64,000 bases of DNA from CAVTND01 sp963735955 (lineage in GTDB: Bacteria > Pseudomonadota > Gammaproteobacteria > Burkholderiales > Burkholderiaceae_F), in NCBI GenBank assembly GCA_963735955.1, contig CAVTND010000018.1:26570-90569 (forward strand), given 5' to 3'. Position 1 is the stretch's first letter, and each line of letters opens with the position of its first letter. Positions 55,139 to 64,000 of this stretch are shown here, one piece after another. Under the pieces are notes generated by a model, which saw only the letters and a program-made list of their open reading frames with translations, did not search any database and was not told where the DNA came from. The position numbers and the translations under genes are program-made.

Positions 55139-56062
55139 CTACTTGCCGTAGAAACGGCCGCATTGCGCCAGCATCTCGGCCCAGGCCGCAGCGCGCAGCT
55201 TGCCTTGCAGGGTTCCGGTGGCCTTGCCTTCTCCGGTCGAACTCTTGAGCATGCCGACCAGCTCGGTGCCCCGCACATTCCCCGTGAACGTGCGGGTCAC
55301 GCCCTTGTCGTCATTGAAGGCGAACTTGATCTCGTCGCCGTGCATGGTTGCCCCGACCAGAGGCTGCCGCGCCGTTCCGCTGGTGACATCGCCGGAGATC
55401 TTCTGGAAGTTCTGGGTCAGGTTGACGGTGTAGCTCGCGCCGCTCGCATCCTTCAGCGTCCAGGTGCCGTCGACGCGGGCAGGAATGATCCAGAGATACG
55501 CTGTGCGGTACTCGATCTCTGAGGTCTGGTCGGGCTCCCAGTCGCTCATCGTGAACTGGTGCGATGTCACACGCGTGCCCGGTTTCATGCCGAGCAGGCG
55601 ATGGCGCACGCAGAGATTCAGTTCCGGCAACAGGTACATCGTGACTACGGTCGCCTTGCTGAAGTCTTCCTTGAAGATGTCTCCCTGGATGATCTTGGTC
55701 TTGCCGGCGACGCCTTCGGCGGTAACCAGGCAGGAGGCCAGCTTGGCCATGTCGGGGTTGTATTCGATGCCGACCGAGGTCGCCCCCAGCTTACCGGCCG
55801 CGATGGCGATCTTGCCGTCACCCGCGCCCAGGTCATAGACCGTGTCCTGCGGCGTGACCTTGGCCATCGTCAGCATGCGTGCCACCAGCTCGTCAGGTGT
55901 CGGCACCCAGACCACGTCCTTGCCGGACTGGCCGACCTGCGGTTTGTAGTCGCGCTCGCAGTCCTTGCGGTCGAGTGCTGCGACGCTGCTGTTCAGAGCG
56001 AACAACAGAACACCGGCCAGCATGCTGGCCGGGACTAGTCGGGAGTTGGTCGAGGACATCAC
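55139..56062 (-). CDS. Exported class I SAM-methyltransferase-fold protein
   Basis: A 307-residue protein with a signal peptide (to about residue 29, SSVAALD), then the motif I fold VYDLGAGDGKIAIAAGKLGA, motif II-like VGIEYNPDMA and motif IV-like QGDIFKEDF. The second half is a beta-rich domain (GTWTLKDASGASYTVNLTQN). A SAM-binding fold behind an export signal is unusual, because the periplasm lacks SAM. Its substrate and activity are unknown; it is followed by a clear terminator. Confidence 0.8.
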   Translation of the reverse strand: MMSSTNSRLVPASMLAGVLLFALNSSVAALDRKDCERDYKPQVGQSGKDVVWVPTPDELVARMLTMAKVTPQDTVYDLGAGDGKIAIAAGKLGATSVGIEYNPDMAKLASCLVTAEGVAGKTKIIQGDIFKEDFSKATVVTMYLLPELNLCVRHRLLGMKPGTRVTSHQFTMSDWEPDQTSEIEYRTAYLWIIPARVDGTWTLKDASGASYTVNLTQNFQKISGDVTSGTARQPLVGATMHGDEIKFAFNDDKGVTRTFTGNVRGTELVGMLKSSTGEGKATGTLQGKLRAAAWAEMLAQCGRFYGK

Positions 56063-56147
56063 GGATCTCCTGGGCGGGAAGGCGGAAGGCGGATTCTGCC
56101 GAAACTCCCGGTTCTCGTCAGACCGGGAGTCCGGGTGAGGAAAGTGT

Positions 56148-58376
56148 TCAGGCAGCCTGACTCACATCAAAAGGCAGCTTGCGAAGGCGCTTGCCGGTCA
56201 GCGCCGCGACAGCATTGGCAACTGCGGGCGCGATCGGTGGCGTGCCGGGTTCGCCGACTCCGGTCGGGTCCGCCGTGCTGGGAACGATGTGCACCGCGAT
56301 TTCCGGCATCTCGTTCAGACGCAGCAAAGGATAGTCGCCGAAGTTGCTCTGATCGACACGTCCGTCCTTGAGCGTGATCTCGCCATAGAGCGCCGCGGTC
56401 AGCCCATAGACCATTGCGGACTGCACCTGCGCCTCGATCGTCAATGGGTTCACCGCGGTGCCGCAGTCGATGACCGAGGTCACCTTGTGCACGCGGATCT
56501 GCTTGTCTTGCAGAGATACTTCGGCCACATGCGCGCAGACCGAGCCGAAGGACTCGTGCACGGCGATGCCGCGGCCCCGTCCGGCGACGACCGGCTTGGC
56601 CCAGCCGGATCGTTCACGCGCCAGGTTCAGCACCGCGCGATGGCGCACATGTTTCGCGTCCAGGAGTGACAGGCGATAGGCAATCGGATCCTGTTTCGCA
56701 CTGCGCGCCAGTTCGTCGATCAGTGTCTCCATGACGAAGGCCGTGTGGGTATGGCCGACCGAACGCCACCACAGGACCGGCACATTGACATCGGGGTGGT
56801 GGACGCCGACCTGCATATTGGGAATCGAATACGGCGTGTCGACCACACCTTCGGTCATGGTGCCGTCGATGCCGTCCTTGACCAACACTTTCTCGAACGG
56901 CGATCCGGTCACGAGCGATTGCCCGACGATCGTGTGATTCCAGCCCGCCGGCTTGCCCGCGGCATCGATGCCGATCGCGACGCGGTGCACATGAAGCGGC
57001 CGGTAGTAGCCGCCGCGAATATCGTCCTCACGCGACCAGATCAGCTTCACCGGAGCATCGACACCCGACTGCTTCATCGCCTTGGCGACGTTGACTGCCT
57101 CGACCAGGTAGTCCGACGTCAGCGATGCACGGCGTCCGAAGCCGCCGCCGGCATACATCGTGACGAGGTTGACCTGTTCGGGCTTGAGGCCCGCCGTGCT
57201 GGCTACCTTGATCTGGTCGATCGTCTGGAACTGTGTGCCGCAGTAGACAGCGCAGGCATCTGCCTTCAGGTCGATCACGGCATTCAGCGGTTCCATCGGG
57301 GCATGCGCGAGGTATGGAAACTCGTACACCGCCTCAATCCGACGCGCCGCATTCGCCACCGCTTGCGCATCGCCGTCGGCGCGTGCCGGTTTGCCCGGTG
57401 TGGCCGCCAGTTCGCGGTACTGCTTGAATTGCTCGGTGGTCGTGACACCCGCCGGCAGGTCCCACTTGATTTCGAGCGCATCGCGCGCGGTCTTGGCCGA
57501 CCAGTAGCCATCGGCAACAACTGCGACGCCGCTGCCGCCGCGATCAACCGGTACCTGTACCACCGCCTGCACGCCCTTGACTGCGCGCGCCTTGGCCGGA
57601 TCGAAACTCGCCACCTTGCCGCCGAACACCGGCGGGCGCGCGACGACCGCCACGCGCATCCCGGGCAGCGACTTGTCGATGCCGAACTGTGCGCTACCGT
57701 CGACCTTTTCGCGCGAATCGAGACGCCGGATCGGCTTGCCGATCAGCACATAGTCGCGCCGGTCGGCTTTCAGCGCTGCCTTGCGCGGCACTTCAAGTTT
57801 CATCGCCGCGTTCGCCAGCGAGCCATAGGTCGCACGGCGCTTCTGTCCGGCGGGCTCGATAACCGAGCCGTTGCGCGAATCGAGTTTGGAAGGGTCCGTC
57901 CCCCATTGCTGTGCCGCCGCCGCCAGCAGCATCTGCCGGGCCGAGGCGCCGATCACGCGCAGCTGCTGCCAGCTCGACGCCACCGACTGCGAACCACCGG
58001 TAAATTGGATGCCAAAGCCAGGATGCGCATATACATCGGCTACTGGCGCGCTTTCGGCGCGCACTTTATCCCAGTCACAGTCGAGTTCCTCGGCGATCAA
58101 CATCGACAGTGCGGTGTACACGCCCTGTCCGAACTCGAGCTTGCTGATGATCATCGTCGTGGAGTTGTCCGGTGCGATGCGCAAAAAGGCGCTCGGCGGA
58201 TAGACGAAGCGGGCCTTTTCCTGCGCGCCTGCGGCCTGCCAGCCAACCGTGAGCAGCAGGCCGCTGCCGGCCAGTCCGGTCGATTTAAGAAAGTCGCGGC
58301 GGCTCAGCTTGTGCGCCACCGGTGTGGCCAGGAGCGCGTCGAGAGCGGCCCGCTCAAGTCGTTGTGTCAGTCGCAT
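56148..58376 (-). CDS. Molybdopterin-binding subunit of a xanthine-dehydrogenase-family oxidoreductase (IorB type)
   Basis: Large catalytic subunit of about 742 residues with a twin-arginine signal (LSRRDFLKSTGLAGSGLLLT). Mo-cofactor motifs include LEFGQGVYTALSMLIAEEL, YAGGGFGRRASLTSDY and the catalytic Glu in GVGEPGTPPIAPAVANA. The single-gene large subunit with TAT signal matches isoquinoline 1-oxidoreductase-like or aldehyde-oxidising periplasmic enzymes. The [2Fe-2S] partner gene lies immediately upstream; no membrane cytochrome subunit is visible here. Confidence 0.92.
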   Translation of the reverse strand: MRLTQRLERAALDALLATPVAHKLSRRDFLKSTGLAGSGLLLTVGWQAAGAQEKARFVYPPSAFLRIAPDNSTTMIISKLEFGQGVYTALSMLIAEELDCDWDKVRAESAPVADVYAHPGFGIQFTGGSQSVASSWQQLRVIGASARQMLLAAAAQQWGTDPSKLDSRNGSVIEPAGQKRRATYGSLANAAMKLEVPRKAALKADRRDYVLIGKPIRRLDSREKVDGSAQFGIDKSLPGMRVAVVARPPVFGGKVASFDPAKARAVKGVQAVVQVPVDRGGSGVAVVADGYWSAKTARDALEIKWDLPAGVTTTEQFKQYRELAATPGKPARADGDAQAVANAARRIEAVYEFPYLAHAPMEPLNAVIDLKADACAVYCGTQFQTIDQIKVASTAGLKPEQVNLVTMYAGGGFGRRASLTSDYLVEAVNVAKAMKQSGVDAPVKLIWSREDDIRGGYYRPLHVHRVAIGIDAAGKPAGWNHTIVGQSLVTGSPFEKVLVKDGIDGTMTEGVVDTPYSIPNMQVGVHHPDVNVPVLWWRSVGHTHTAFVMETLIDELARSAKQDPIAYRLSLLDAKHVRHRAVLNLARERSGWAKPVVAGRGRGIAVHESFGSVCAHVAEVSLQDKQIRVHKVTSVIDCGTAVNPLTIEAQVQSAMVYGLTAALYGEITLKDGRVDQSNFGDYPLLRLNEMPEIAVHIVPSTADPTGVGEPGTPPIAPAVANAVAALTGKRLRKLPFDVSQAA

Positions 58377-58388
58377 GGGCAGCTCCAG

Positions 58389-58841
58389 CTAGACATTGCG
58401 CGCGGCGTCTTTCACCGCGACGCGAATCCGCGCATAGGTGCCGCAACGGCACAGGTTGCCGGACATCGCGGCATCGATATCTGCGTCGCTTGGATTTTTC
58501 TTGCTCTTCAGCAGGGCCGTGGCCGCCATCACCTGGCCCGACTGGCAATAGCCGCACTGGACGACGTCATTGCGCACCCATGCGTCCTGCACGGCGCGGC
58601 CGACCCGGTCGCCGCTGATCGCCTCGACCGTCGTTACCGCTCCGCTGACCGCGGAGATCGGTGTGACGCAGGCCCGCACTGGCTGGCCGTTGATATGAAC
58701 GGTGCAGGCGCCACACAGCGCAGCGCCACAGCCGAACTTGGTGCCGGTCAGCGCCAGCTGCTCGCGCAACACCCACAGCAGGGGCGTGCTCGGATCCGCG
58801 TCAACTTCCACGGCCTTGCCATTGACATTAAGGCGGGTCAT
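58389..58841 (-). CDS. [2Fe-2S] subunit of the molybdenum oxidoreductase (IorA type)
   Basis: A 150-residue electron-transfer subunit. The plant-type cluster has CGAALCGACTVHINGQPVRAC and the second cluster QCGYCQSGQVM ... GNLCRCGTY. It lies 12 bases before the Mo subunit on the same strand, so the two form an operon and a complex. It has no TAT signal of its own, implying co-export with the large subunit. Confidence 0.94.
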   Translation of the reverse strand: MTRLNVNGKAVEVDADPSTPLLWVLREQLALTGTKFGCGAALCGACTVHINGQPVRACVTPISAVSGAVTTVEAISGDRVGRAVQDAWVRNDVVQCGYCQSGQVMAATALLKSKKNPSDADIDAAMSGNLCRCGTYARIRVAVKDAARNV

Positions 58842-58860
58842 CGCTTTTCCTCAGACATCC

Positions 58861-59862
58861 TCAGGCATTCACATTGACGACGACGCGACCGCGTACGCGG
58901 CCGGCGAGTATCTCTGGCGCCACCGCGAAGGCGCCAGCGAGTGTGACCTCCTGCGTCATCGCCTCGAGCGTGGCGATCGGCAGATGCTGTGCGAGCAAGG
59001 CCCAGGCCTGCTCTCGGCGCGTCACCGGTGCCATCACGCTGTCGATCCCGGCGAGCGTCACGCCGCGCAGGATAAACGGCGCCACGGTGGTCGGGAAATC
59101 CATACCGCCTGCCAGGCCGCAGGCCGCGACGGTGCCGCCCAATTTCATCTGCGCACAGACATTAGCCAGGGTGACACTACCCACCGAATCGATCGCGCCG
59201 GCCCAGCGTTCTTTCTGCAAGGGCTTGCCGGCCGAGCTCAGGGACGCACGATCGATGACCTCGGCAACACCGAGTGATTTGAGGTAGGTGGCCTCAGCCA
59301 GCTTCCCCGTCGAGCCGACGACTTTGTAACCGAGGGCTGACAGCAGCGCACTCGCTACCGAGCCGACACCGCCGGTCGCGCCGGTGACGAGGACTTCGCC
59401 GCGATCGGGACTCACGCCGTGCTCGCGCAGCGCCAGGACAGCCAGTGCCGCCGTGTAACCGGCGGTTCCAATCGCCATGGCGTGGCGTGGCGTGAAGGCG
59501 GCTGGCAGGGCAACCAACCAGTCGCCTTTGACGCGGGCCTTCTGGGCGAGTCCACCCCAGTGGGTCTCGCCGAGACCCCACCCATTGATCACCACGCGAT
59601 CACCCGCCTTCCAGCGCGGGTGGGACGTACTCGCAACCCTGCCTGCGGCGTCGATGCCGGCCACCATTGGCCAGTTACGCACGACTGGCGAGGTATTGGT
59701 CAACGCCAGCCCGTCCTTGTAGTTGACGGTCGAGTAGTCGACGGTGAGAACGGTGTCATCACCCGGCGTTGCCGCCGCAAGTTCGTCGTCGGACAGTTCA
59801 CGGACCGAGGCCGCGAAGCTGCCATCCCGGGTGAGCGAAATTGCTTTGAACATGGTCGTCAT
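58861..59862 (-). CDS. Acrylyl-CoA reductase/YhdH-type MDR oxidoreductase
   Basis: A 333-residue medium-chain dehydrogenase/reductase without the catalytic zinc cysteines. The family signatures are YSTVNYKDGLAL, GIDAAGRV, the NADPH loop VTGATGGVGSVASALLSALG and CGLAGGMDFPTTVAPFILRG, as in AcuI and YhdH, which reduce acrylyl-CoA. A second ATG at 59853 gives the more usual start MFKAISL. It ends 19 bases before the iorA-like gene on the same strand. Confidence 0.9.
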   Translation of the reverse strand: MTTMFKAISLTRDGSFAASVRELSDDELAAATPGDDTVLTVDYSTVNYKDGLALTNTSPVVRNWPMVAGIDAAGRVASTSHPRWKAGDRVVINGWGLGETHWGGLAQKARVKGDWLVALPAAFTPRHAMAIGTAGYTAALAVLALREHGVSPDRGEVLVTGATGGVGSVASALLSALGYKVVGSTGKLAEATYLKSLGVAEVIDRASLSSAGKPLQKERWAGAIDSVGSVTLANVCAQMKLGGTVAACGLAGGMDFPTTVAPFILRGVTLAGIDSVMAPVTRREQAWALLAQHLPIATLEAMTQEVTLAGAFAVAPEILAGRVRGRVVVNVNA

Positions 59863-60099
59863 CCGTATGCGGGCCGTCGATGATACGTGCGAAGTCCGGC
59901 CGGGTTCGCGATGCCCTGGCCTGGGCGGCCGAGCCGCGAGATCGCGGCCGGCAGGGGGCCGAGCGCAAGGCAGGTCGGAAGGCCGTTGCTTTTCTGCGCT
60001 TATTTCCGTCCTATTGCAAGCTCAGCGTGGCAGAATCAAAAGATTCGTTCGCCAACTGACCGGGACCCGGCCTGGTGACGAGATGCGCATGAGGTTGCC

Positions 60100-62721
60100 T
60101 TGACGTCTACGGTCATTCCACTGCGGCAGGCCGCGGTCGAGCGGTCGCTCAAGCAGGCGACGTTCGACACCGCCGGCGTTCCCCTGATCGCCGTCAACCA
60201 GAGTGGCCAGGTGCTGTCGCTGAATGGCGCTGCCATGATTCTGTGCGGAGGCGATTCGGCGATCGGCCGCAATGTCGCTGAATTGCTCGGCTACTCGATC
60301 CCGCGATCGTTTGCGCGACGCTGGCGCCGCTTCTGGAGTCGGCTCGCGACCGACAGCCGGGTCGAGTTTGAAGTGAAGCTGCCATTGCGGTCCGGGCAGC
60401 GGTTGATGGCTCGCGTGACTGCCAGCATGTTTCGCTTCGAGCAGGATGAGTATGCGGCCATTTCGCTGGTCGACATCGAAACCGAGCGTGCCGCAGCCCG
60501 CCGCTTGCGAGCCGCCGATGGCCGGGCGCGCGCGATTGCGCGACATCAAAGCGAGCTCACGGTTGTTCTGAATGCAGACCGACGGGTTATTTATGCCAGC
60601 GCCGCGCTCGAACCGATCACCGGCGAACCCGAAACGGATGTCATGGGCTCTCCGTTCGAATTCATTCTCGACCAGTCATCGCGCATCGAATTTCGGCGCG
60701 CCGTTGATCGTGCCCTGCGCGAACCGCCCGGCGACCGGCAGCCCGTAACACTTCATCTGCGCACGCGCGCCGGCCTGTCCGGCAGTGGGCGCAGCCTGTC
60801 ATGCGCCTTGGCGAACCTCCTCGACGATCCCGACGTGCGCGGTCTGGTGCTGACCGCGCGCGATCTCGGACCGAGCGAGCGTGCTCAGGCCCGACGGCTG
60901 CGTTTTAGAGAGCGGCTGTTCGAGCTGGCGATGCAGCCGAAATCTGATTTCACCTATTCGCTGTCAACCATACTGAGAACTGTTGCGGAGGTGCTCGAGG
61001 TCGGATCGGCGAGCTTCTGGCGACTGTCCCGCGACCCGGATGTCCTGCGCTGCGAGTCTCTGTTCGATCGCAATACCGACCGCTTCGTGCGCGACTGGGT
61101 CAGTCGCAACTTCGTCGCGACGCGCTTTCCCGCCTACTTCGCGCAGATCCTGAATCGCGACGCCGTGGTCGTCAATGACACGCGAACGTCGCGCCTGACC
61201 ACCTCATTCGCGGGTGACCCGGAATGGACAGGCGTGCGCGCGATGCTCGATGTGCCGGTCCTGGTCGAAGGCGAAGTGCTCGGCGTCATGTGTCTGCATC
61301 ATCGCGAGACCCGCTACTGGGACGAAGACGACATCAGCTTCGCCAACTCCACGGCCTTGATGCTGTCGCTGGCGATTGAAGCCGCACAACGCCAGGAGGC
61401 CGAGAGCCGGATCGAGCACATGGCGTGGTACGACGCACTGACCGGGCTGCCCAATCGCAATCTGCTGCGCGAAACCATGCGCGACATGGTGATGACTGCG
61501 GCGAATCGGCGGCGGCGCATGGCGGTGATACTGATCGATCTTGATCGATTCAAGGATGTGAATGACACGCTCGGCCACCTGGTCGGCGATTCGCTGATCA
61601 AGTCGGCGGCCGACGTGCTGGGCGAAACCGTCGGCGAAGACGGAACCGTCGCGCGACTCGGCGGCGACGAATTCGTCGTGCTGATCAGTGAGTTCGTACA
61701 TCGCCAGGAAGTTGCCTTGTTGGCGGCGCGCATCGCCGAGGCCCTGCACCGCACCGACCTCGTGCCCAACATCGACACGCAGGTGTCCGCTTCGATCGGG
61801 GTGGCTTTGTTCCCTGAGCATGGGCGCGACATGAGCACGCTTCTGAAGAACGCCGACGCCGCGATGTACCAGGCCAAGCGAGACGGCCGCAACCAGTTCA
61901 GTTTCTTCAATCCGATCCGCTACGAACGCGCGGCGCGCGAGGTCCAGCTGGGCATCGAACTCGTCAAGGCGGTGCAGAGCGAAAGTCCGCAGTTCATCTG
62001 CGAATATCAGCCGCAGATCGAAATGACCAGCGGCCGGGTGGTCGGACTCGAGGCCCTGATCCGCTGGAACCATCCATTGCACGGCATGTTGACGCCAGAT
62101 CGATTCATCGGCGTTGCGGAAGTCAGCGGCTTGTCCGAACGCATCACCCGTTGGGTCCTCAACGAGGTCTGTACCCAGATCAATCGCTGGCGCAGTGTGC
62201 GGCCCAACTTCGACGTGCCGGTTTCCGTCAACGTGGCGGGACGGGAGATGGGTTCGACCGCCCTGCCCATTCTGGTCCGCAGCGCGCTGGTAAAGCACGG
62301 CATCGAGCCGCAGCTCATCGTGCTTGAAATCACCGAGCGCACTTTGGTCAAGGAAAGCGAGATCAACAATGACGTGCTGGCCGAGCTGGCGTCGATCGGC
62401 GTCGGCCTGGTACTTGACGACTTCGGTACCGGGTATTCAATGCTCGGATATCTGAAGCGAATGCCGATCCACGCATTGAAGATCGACCAGTCGTTCGTCG
62501 TTGGTATTCCTGAGGACCCGGACAGCCGCGCCATCGTGCATGCGATGCTCGCAGTCGCACGCCATTTCCGGCTCAAGGTGGTTGCCGAGGGTGTCGAGTC
62601 GCAGGAGCAGGTCGACTACATGCGCGAGATTGGTTGCGAGTTTGCGCAGGGATTCTTCTATTCGCGCGCGCTATCGGCCGATACCATCCTTGATTACCTC
62701 GCCCGTCCCGCCATCGCCTGA
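60100..62721 (+). CDS. Diguanylate cyclase/phosphodiesterase with PAS and GAF domains
   Basis: An 873-residue c-di-GMP enzyme. Two PAS-like domains occupy about residues 20-255 and a GAF domain about 275-430 (FELAMQPKSDFTYSLSTILR onward). The GGDEF domain has an intact RLGGDEF (521-525) and the EAL domain the intact EAL (E651) with DDFGTGYSML and VAEGVES. The RxxD inhibitory site upstream of GGDEF appears degenerate (GEDGTVAR). Translation likely starts at TTG 60100 with GAGG five bases upstream; the ATG codons just upstream are in another frame and stop. No transmembrane segment is seen, so it is cytoplasmic. Confidence 0.93.
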   Translation: MTSTVIPLRQAAVERSLKQATFDTAGVPLIAVNQSGQVLSLNGAAMILCGGDSAIGRNVAELLGYSIPRSFARRWRRFWSRLATDSRVEFEVKLPLRSGQRLMARVTASMFRFEQDEYAAISLVDIETERAAARRLRAADGRARAIARHQSELTVVLNADRRVIYASAALEPITGEPETDVMGSPFEFILDQSSRIEFRRAVDRALREPPGDRQPVTLHLRTRAGLSGSGRSLSCALANLLDDPDVRGLVLTARDLGPSERAQARRLRFRERLFELAMQPKSDFTYSLSTILRTVAEVLEVGSASFWRLSRDPDVLRCESLFDRNTDRFVRDWVSRNFVATRFPAYFAQILNRDAVVVNDTRTSRLTTSFAGDPEWTGVRAMLDVPVLVEGEVLGVMCLHHRETRYWDEDDISFANSTALMLSLAIEAAQRQEAESRIEHMAWYDALTGLPNRNLLRETMRDMVMTAANRRRRMAVILIDLDRFKDVNDTLGHLVGDSLIKSAADVLGETVGEDGTVARLGGDEFVVLISEFVHRQEVALLAARIAEALHRTDLVPNIDTQVSASIGVALFPEHGRDMSTLLKNADAAMYQAKRDGRNQFSFFNPIRYERAAREVQLGIELVKAVQSESPQFICEYQPQIEMTSGRVVGLEALIRWNHPLHGMLTPDRFIGVAEVSGLSERITRWVLNEVCTQINRWRSVRPNFDVPVSVNVAGREMGSTALPILVRSALVKHGIEPQLIVLEITERTLVKESEINNDVLAELASIGVGLVLDDFGTGYSMLGYLKRMPIHALKIDQSFVVGIPEDPDSRAIVHAMLAVARHFRLKVVAEGVESQEQVDYMREIGCEFAQGFFYSRALSADTILDYLARPAIA

Positions 62722-62781
62722 TTGTCTGACCGGCGGCTAAGATCCAGCGCAGATCGACATGCGCTGCCGCGAGGAGCCAAG

Positions 62782-63558
62782 ATGAGCTACGTCAACATAC
62801 TGACCGAGACCCGTGGTCGCGTTGGGCTCGTGACGCTGAACCGCCCGAAGGCGCTGAATGCGCTCAACGATGCCTTGATGGACGAACTCGGCAGCGCTCT
62901 GCTGGAGTTCGATGCTGATGATGCTATCGGCGCGATCGTCGTTACCGGCAGCGACAAGGCATTCGCCGCCGGTGCCGACATCGGTGCGATGAAAACCTGG
63001 TCCTATATGGATGTCTACAAGAGCGAGTACATCACTCGCAACTGGGAGACTCTCAAGCGCGTGCGCAAACCGGTCATAGCCGCGGTCGGCGGGTACGCGC
63101 TGGGCGGTGGCTGCGAACTCGCCATGATGTGCGACATCATCATCGCCGCCGACAGCGCGAAATTCGGTCAGCCCGAGATCAAGCTCGGCATCATTCCTGG
63201 CGCCGGTGGAACCCAGCGACTACCGCGCGCCGTCGGCAAGGCCAAGGCAATGGATCTGATCCTGACTTCGCGCATGATGGACGCGCAGGAGGCGGAGCGC
63301 GCGGGATTGGTGTCGCGGGTCGTGCCCGCTGATCGCCTGCTCGATGAGGCGGTCTCTGCAGCAACGGCGATTGCAGGGCACTCACTGCCTTCCGTGATGA
63401 TGGCAAAGGAAGCCATTAATCGCGCGTACGAAGCCCCGTTGTCTGAAGGTCTGCTGTTCGAACGCCGGCTTTTTCACTCGCTGTTCGCGACCGAGGACCA
63501 GAAGGAAGGAATGGCCGCGTTTGTCGAAAAGCGCGCGCCGCAATTCCGGCATCGGTAG
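62782..63558 (+). CDS. Enoyl-CoA hydratase
   Basis: A 258-residue crotonase that hydrates trans-2-enoyl-CoA. Both catalytic glutamates are in place: GGGCELAMMCD and QPEIKLGIIPGAGGTQRLPR. Oxyanion segment KAFAAGADIGAM. GAGGAG precedes the ATG at 62782. Could serve general fatty acid oxidation, including products of the island at 6.9-25.8 kb. Confidence 0.94.
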   Translation: MSYVNILTETRGRVGLVTLNRPKALNALNDALMDELGSALLEFDADDAIGAIVVTGSDKAFAAGADIGAMKTWSYMDVYKSEYITRNWETLKRVRKPVIAAVGGYALGGGCELAMMCDIIIAADSAKFGQPEIKLGIIPGAGGTQRLPRAVGKAKAMDLILTSRMMDAQEAERAGLVSRVVPADRLLDEAVSAATAIAGHSLPSVMMAKEAINRAYEAPLSEGLLFERRLFHSLFATEDQKEGMAAFVEKRAPQFRHR

Positions 63559-63732
63559 TCGATTCGCACTCCTGCCTTGCTTCGGAGTTTGGTTCTTGCG
63601 GTAGCTCGAATGCTGGCTCGAACTTGGGTGCGTATCGCGCTGAGTCGCAAACGCTCTCCGCTAAGTCATTGAATCGGAAGGGCGGTCAGAGTTCCAAAGT
63701 GCCTGTCCAAGGCTGCGGCCCAGTGGGCTTGC
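63559..63732. other. Intergenic stretch before the rRNA promoter
   Basis: No gene supported. An open frame on the minus strand (63661-63921) covers the promoter and leader and is not considered real. Confidence 0.5.
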
Positions 63733-63761
63733 TTGACACTGTTTGACCCGCACGCCATAAT
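63733..63761 (+). promoter_or_regulatory. Probable rRNA operon promoter
   Basis: TTGACA (63733-63738), a 17-base spacer and CATAAT (63756-63761): a near-consensus sigma-70 promoter placed upstream of the boxA leader. Confidence 0.75.
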
Positions 63762-63824
63762 TCCGCTTCTTCGCTGCTGCGTTTGCGTTGCAACACAAAC
63801 TTGCGACGCTCTCGATCTGCGGCC

Positions 63825-64000
63825 TGCTCTTTAAAAACGAAACAGCCGATAAGTGTGGGCGCTTAATGAAGGGGCGAACCGGCACGCCAAGTCTCACGGC
63901 TTGCGCGCCGGCTGAACTCAAAGCATTAGGTGCTCACGCAATGGAAAGAGGGAAATGATGTTGACACTTCGGTGGAAACATCAGTCACCTCGATTCCAGC
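63825..64000 (+). ncRNA. Start of the rRNA operon leader (boxA), cut by the window edge
   Basis: TGCTCTTTAA (63825-63834) matches the boxA antitermination element. It is followed by ACAGCCGATAAGTGTGGGCG, typical of betaproteobacterial 16S leaders. The mature 16S sequence has not begun by 64000 and should lie just beyond. Confidence 0.75.

Noticed and set aside
56745..58877. 710-codon plus-strand frame opposite the molybdenum oxidoreductase genes
   Set aside because: Arg/His-rich antisense shadow of iorB/iorA-like genes with clear motifs.
63661..63921. 86-codon minus-strand frame at the right end
   Set aside because: Covers the rRNA promoter and boxA leader; no coding features.

Overview
This is a GC-rich stretch of a proteobacterial chromosome, most likely betaproteobacterial (Burkholderiales-like). 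The assignment rests on gene order: petB-petC-sspA-sspB; hemA-prfA-prmC-grxD-ubiX; mltA-apaG-rpe-gph-trpE-trpG-trpD-trpC-ung; and a betaproteobacterial-type rRNA operon leader at the right edge. It is a read from sequence alone, with no database search.

Layout. 1-3.05 kb: end of the cytochrome bc1 operon, sspAB and tRNA-Thr. 3.05-6.9 kb: a visibly less GC-rich, gene-poor segment behind the tRNA with a DUF4238 protein and an HtrA-like protease. 6.9-25.8 kb: a catabolic island for alkanes or related long-chain/branched hydrocarbons. It holds AlkB, a 58-aa rubredoxin, an SRPBCC protein, a coniferyl-type aldehyde dehydrogenase, a dienoyl-CoA reductase-like SDR, a dienoyl-CoA isomerase-like hydratase, an isovaleryl-type acyl-CoA dehydrogenase, a wax ester synthase, an acyl-CoA synthetase, a formylglycine sulfatase, an alpha/beta hydrolase, a MalT/AlkS-type regulator and a PQQ alcohol dehydrogenase. 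A C-tract/G-tract dyad recurs upstream of five genes in or beside the island. 26-35.5 kb: housekeeping genes (ubiX, grxD, prmC, prfA, hemA), tandem lipoproteins, an amidohydrolase pair and tRNA-Phe. 35.5-36.4 kb: a small probable integrated element. 36.4-47.2 kb: ubiH-like, dsbC, mltA, apaG, rpe, gph and the trp operon, which is preceded by a Trp-rich leader peptide, then ung. 47.3-59.9 kb: yqjDE-like membrane genes, DUF1254, an M61 peptidase, DUF599, an APC transporter, an exported methyltransferase-like protein, an IorAB-type molybdenum oxidoreductase and an AcuI-like reductase. 60-63.6 kb: a GGDEF/EAL protein and an enoyl-CoA hydratase. 63.7-64 kb: an rRNA operon promoter and leader.

Working together, the island would oxidise a hydrocarbon to alcohol (AlkB with rubredoxin), aldehyde (PQQ dehydrogenase) and acid (aldehyde dehydrogenase). 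It would activate the acid to a CoA ester, feed it to beta-oxidation with auxiliary enzymes for unsaturated or branched chains, and store surplus as wax ester or triacylglycerol, probably under the AlkS/MalT-like regulator.

About a dozen recognisable genes, including housekeeping ones (sspA, apaG, trpC, ubiH-like), carry single-base frameshifts, several beside short homopolymers. Many neighbouring long genes are intact. This pattern points to sequencing or assembly indels more than gene decay, although the acyl-CoA synthetase and sulfatase, with at least six and five shifts, could be true pseudogenes. Coordinates of these genes span all frames.
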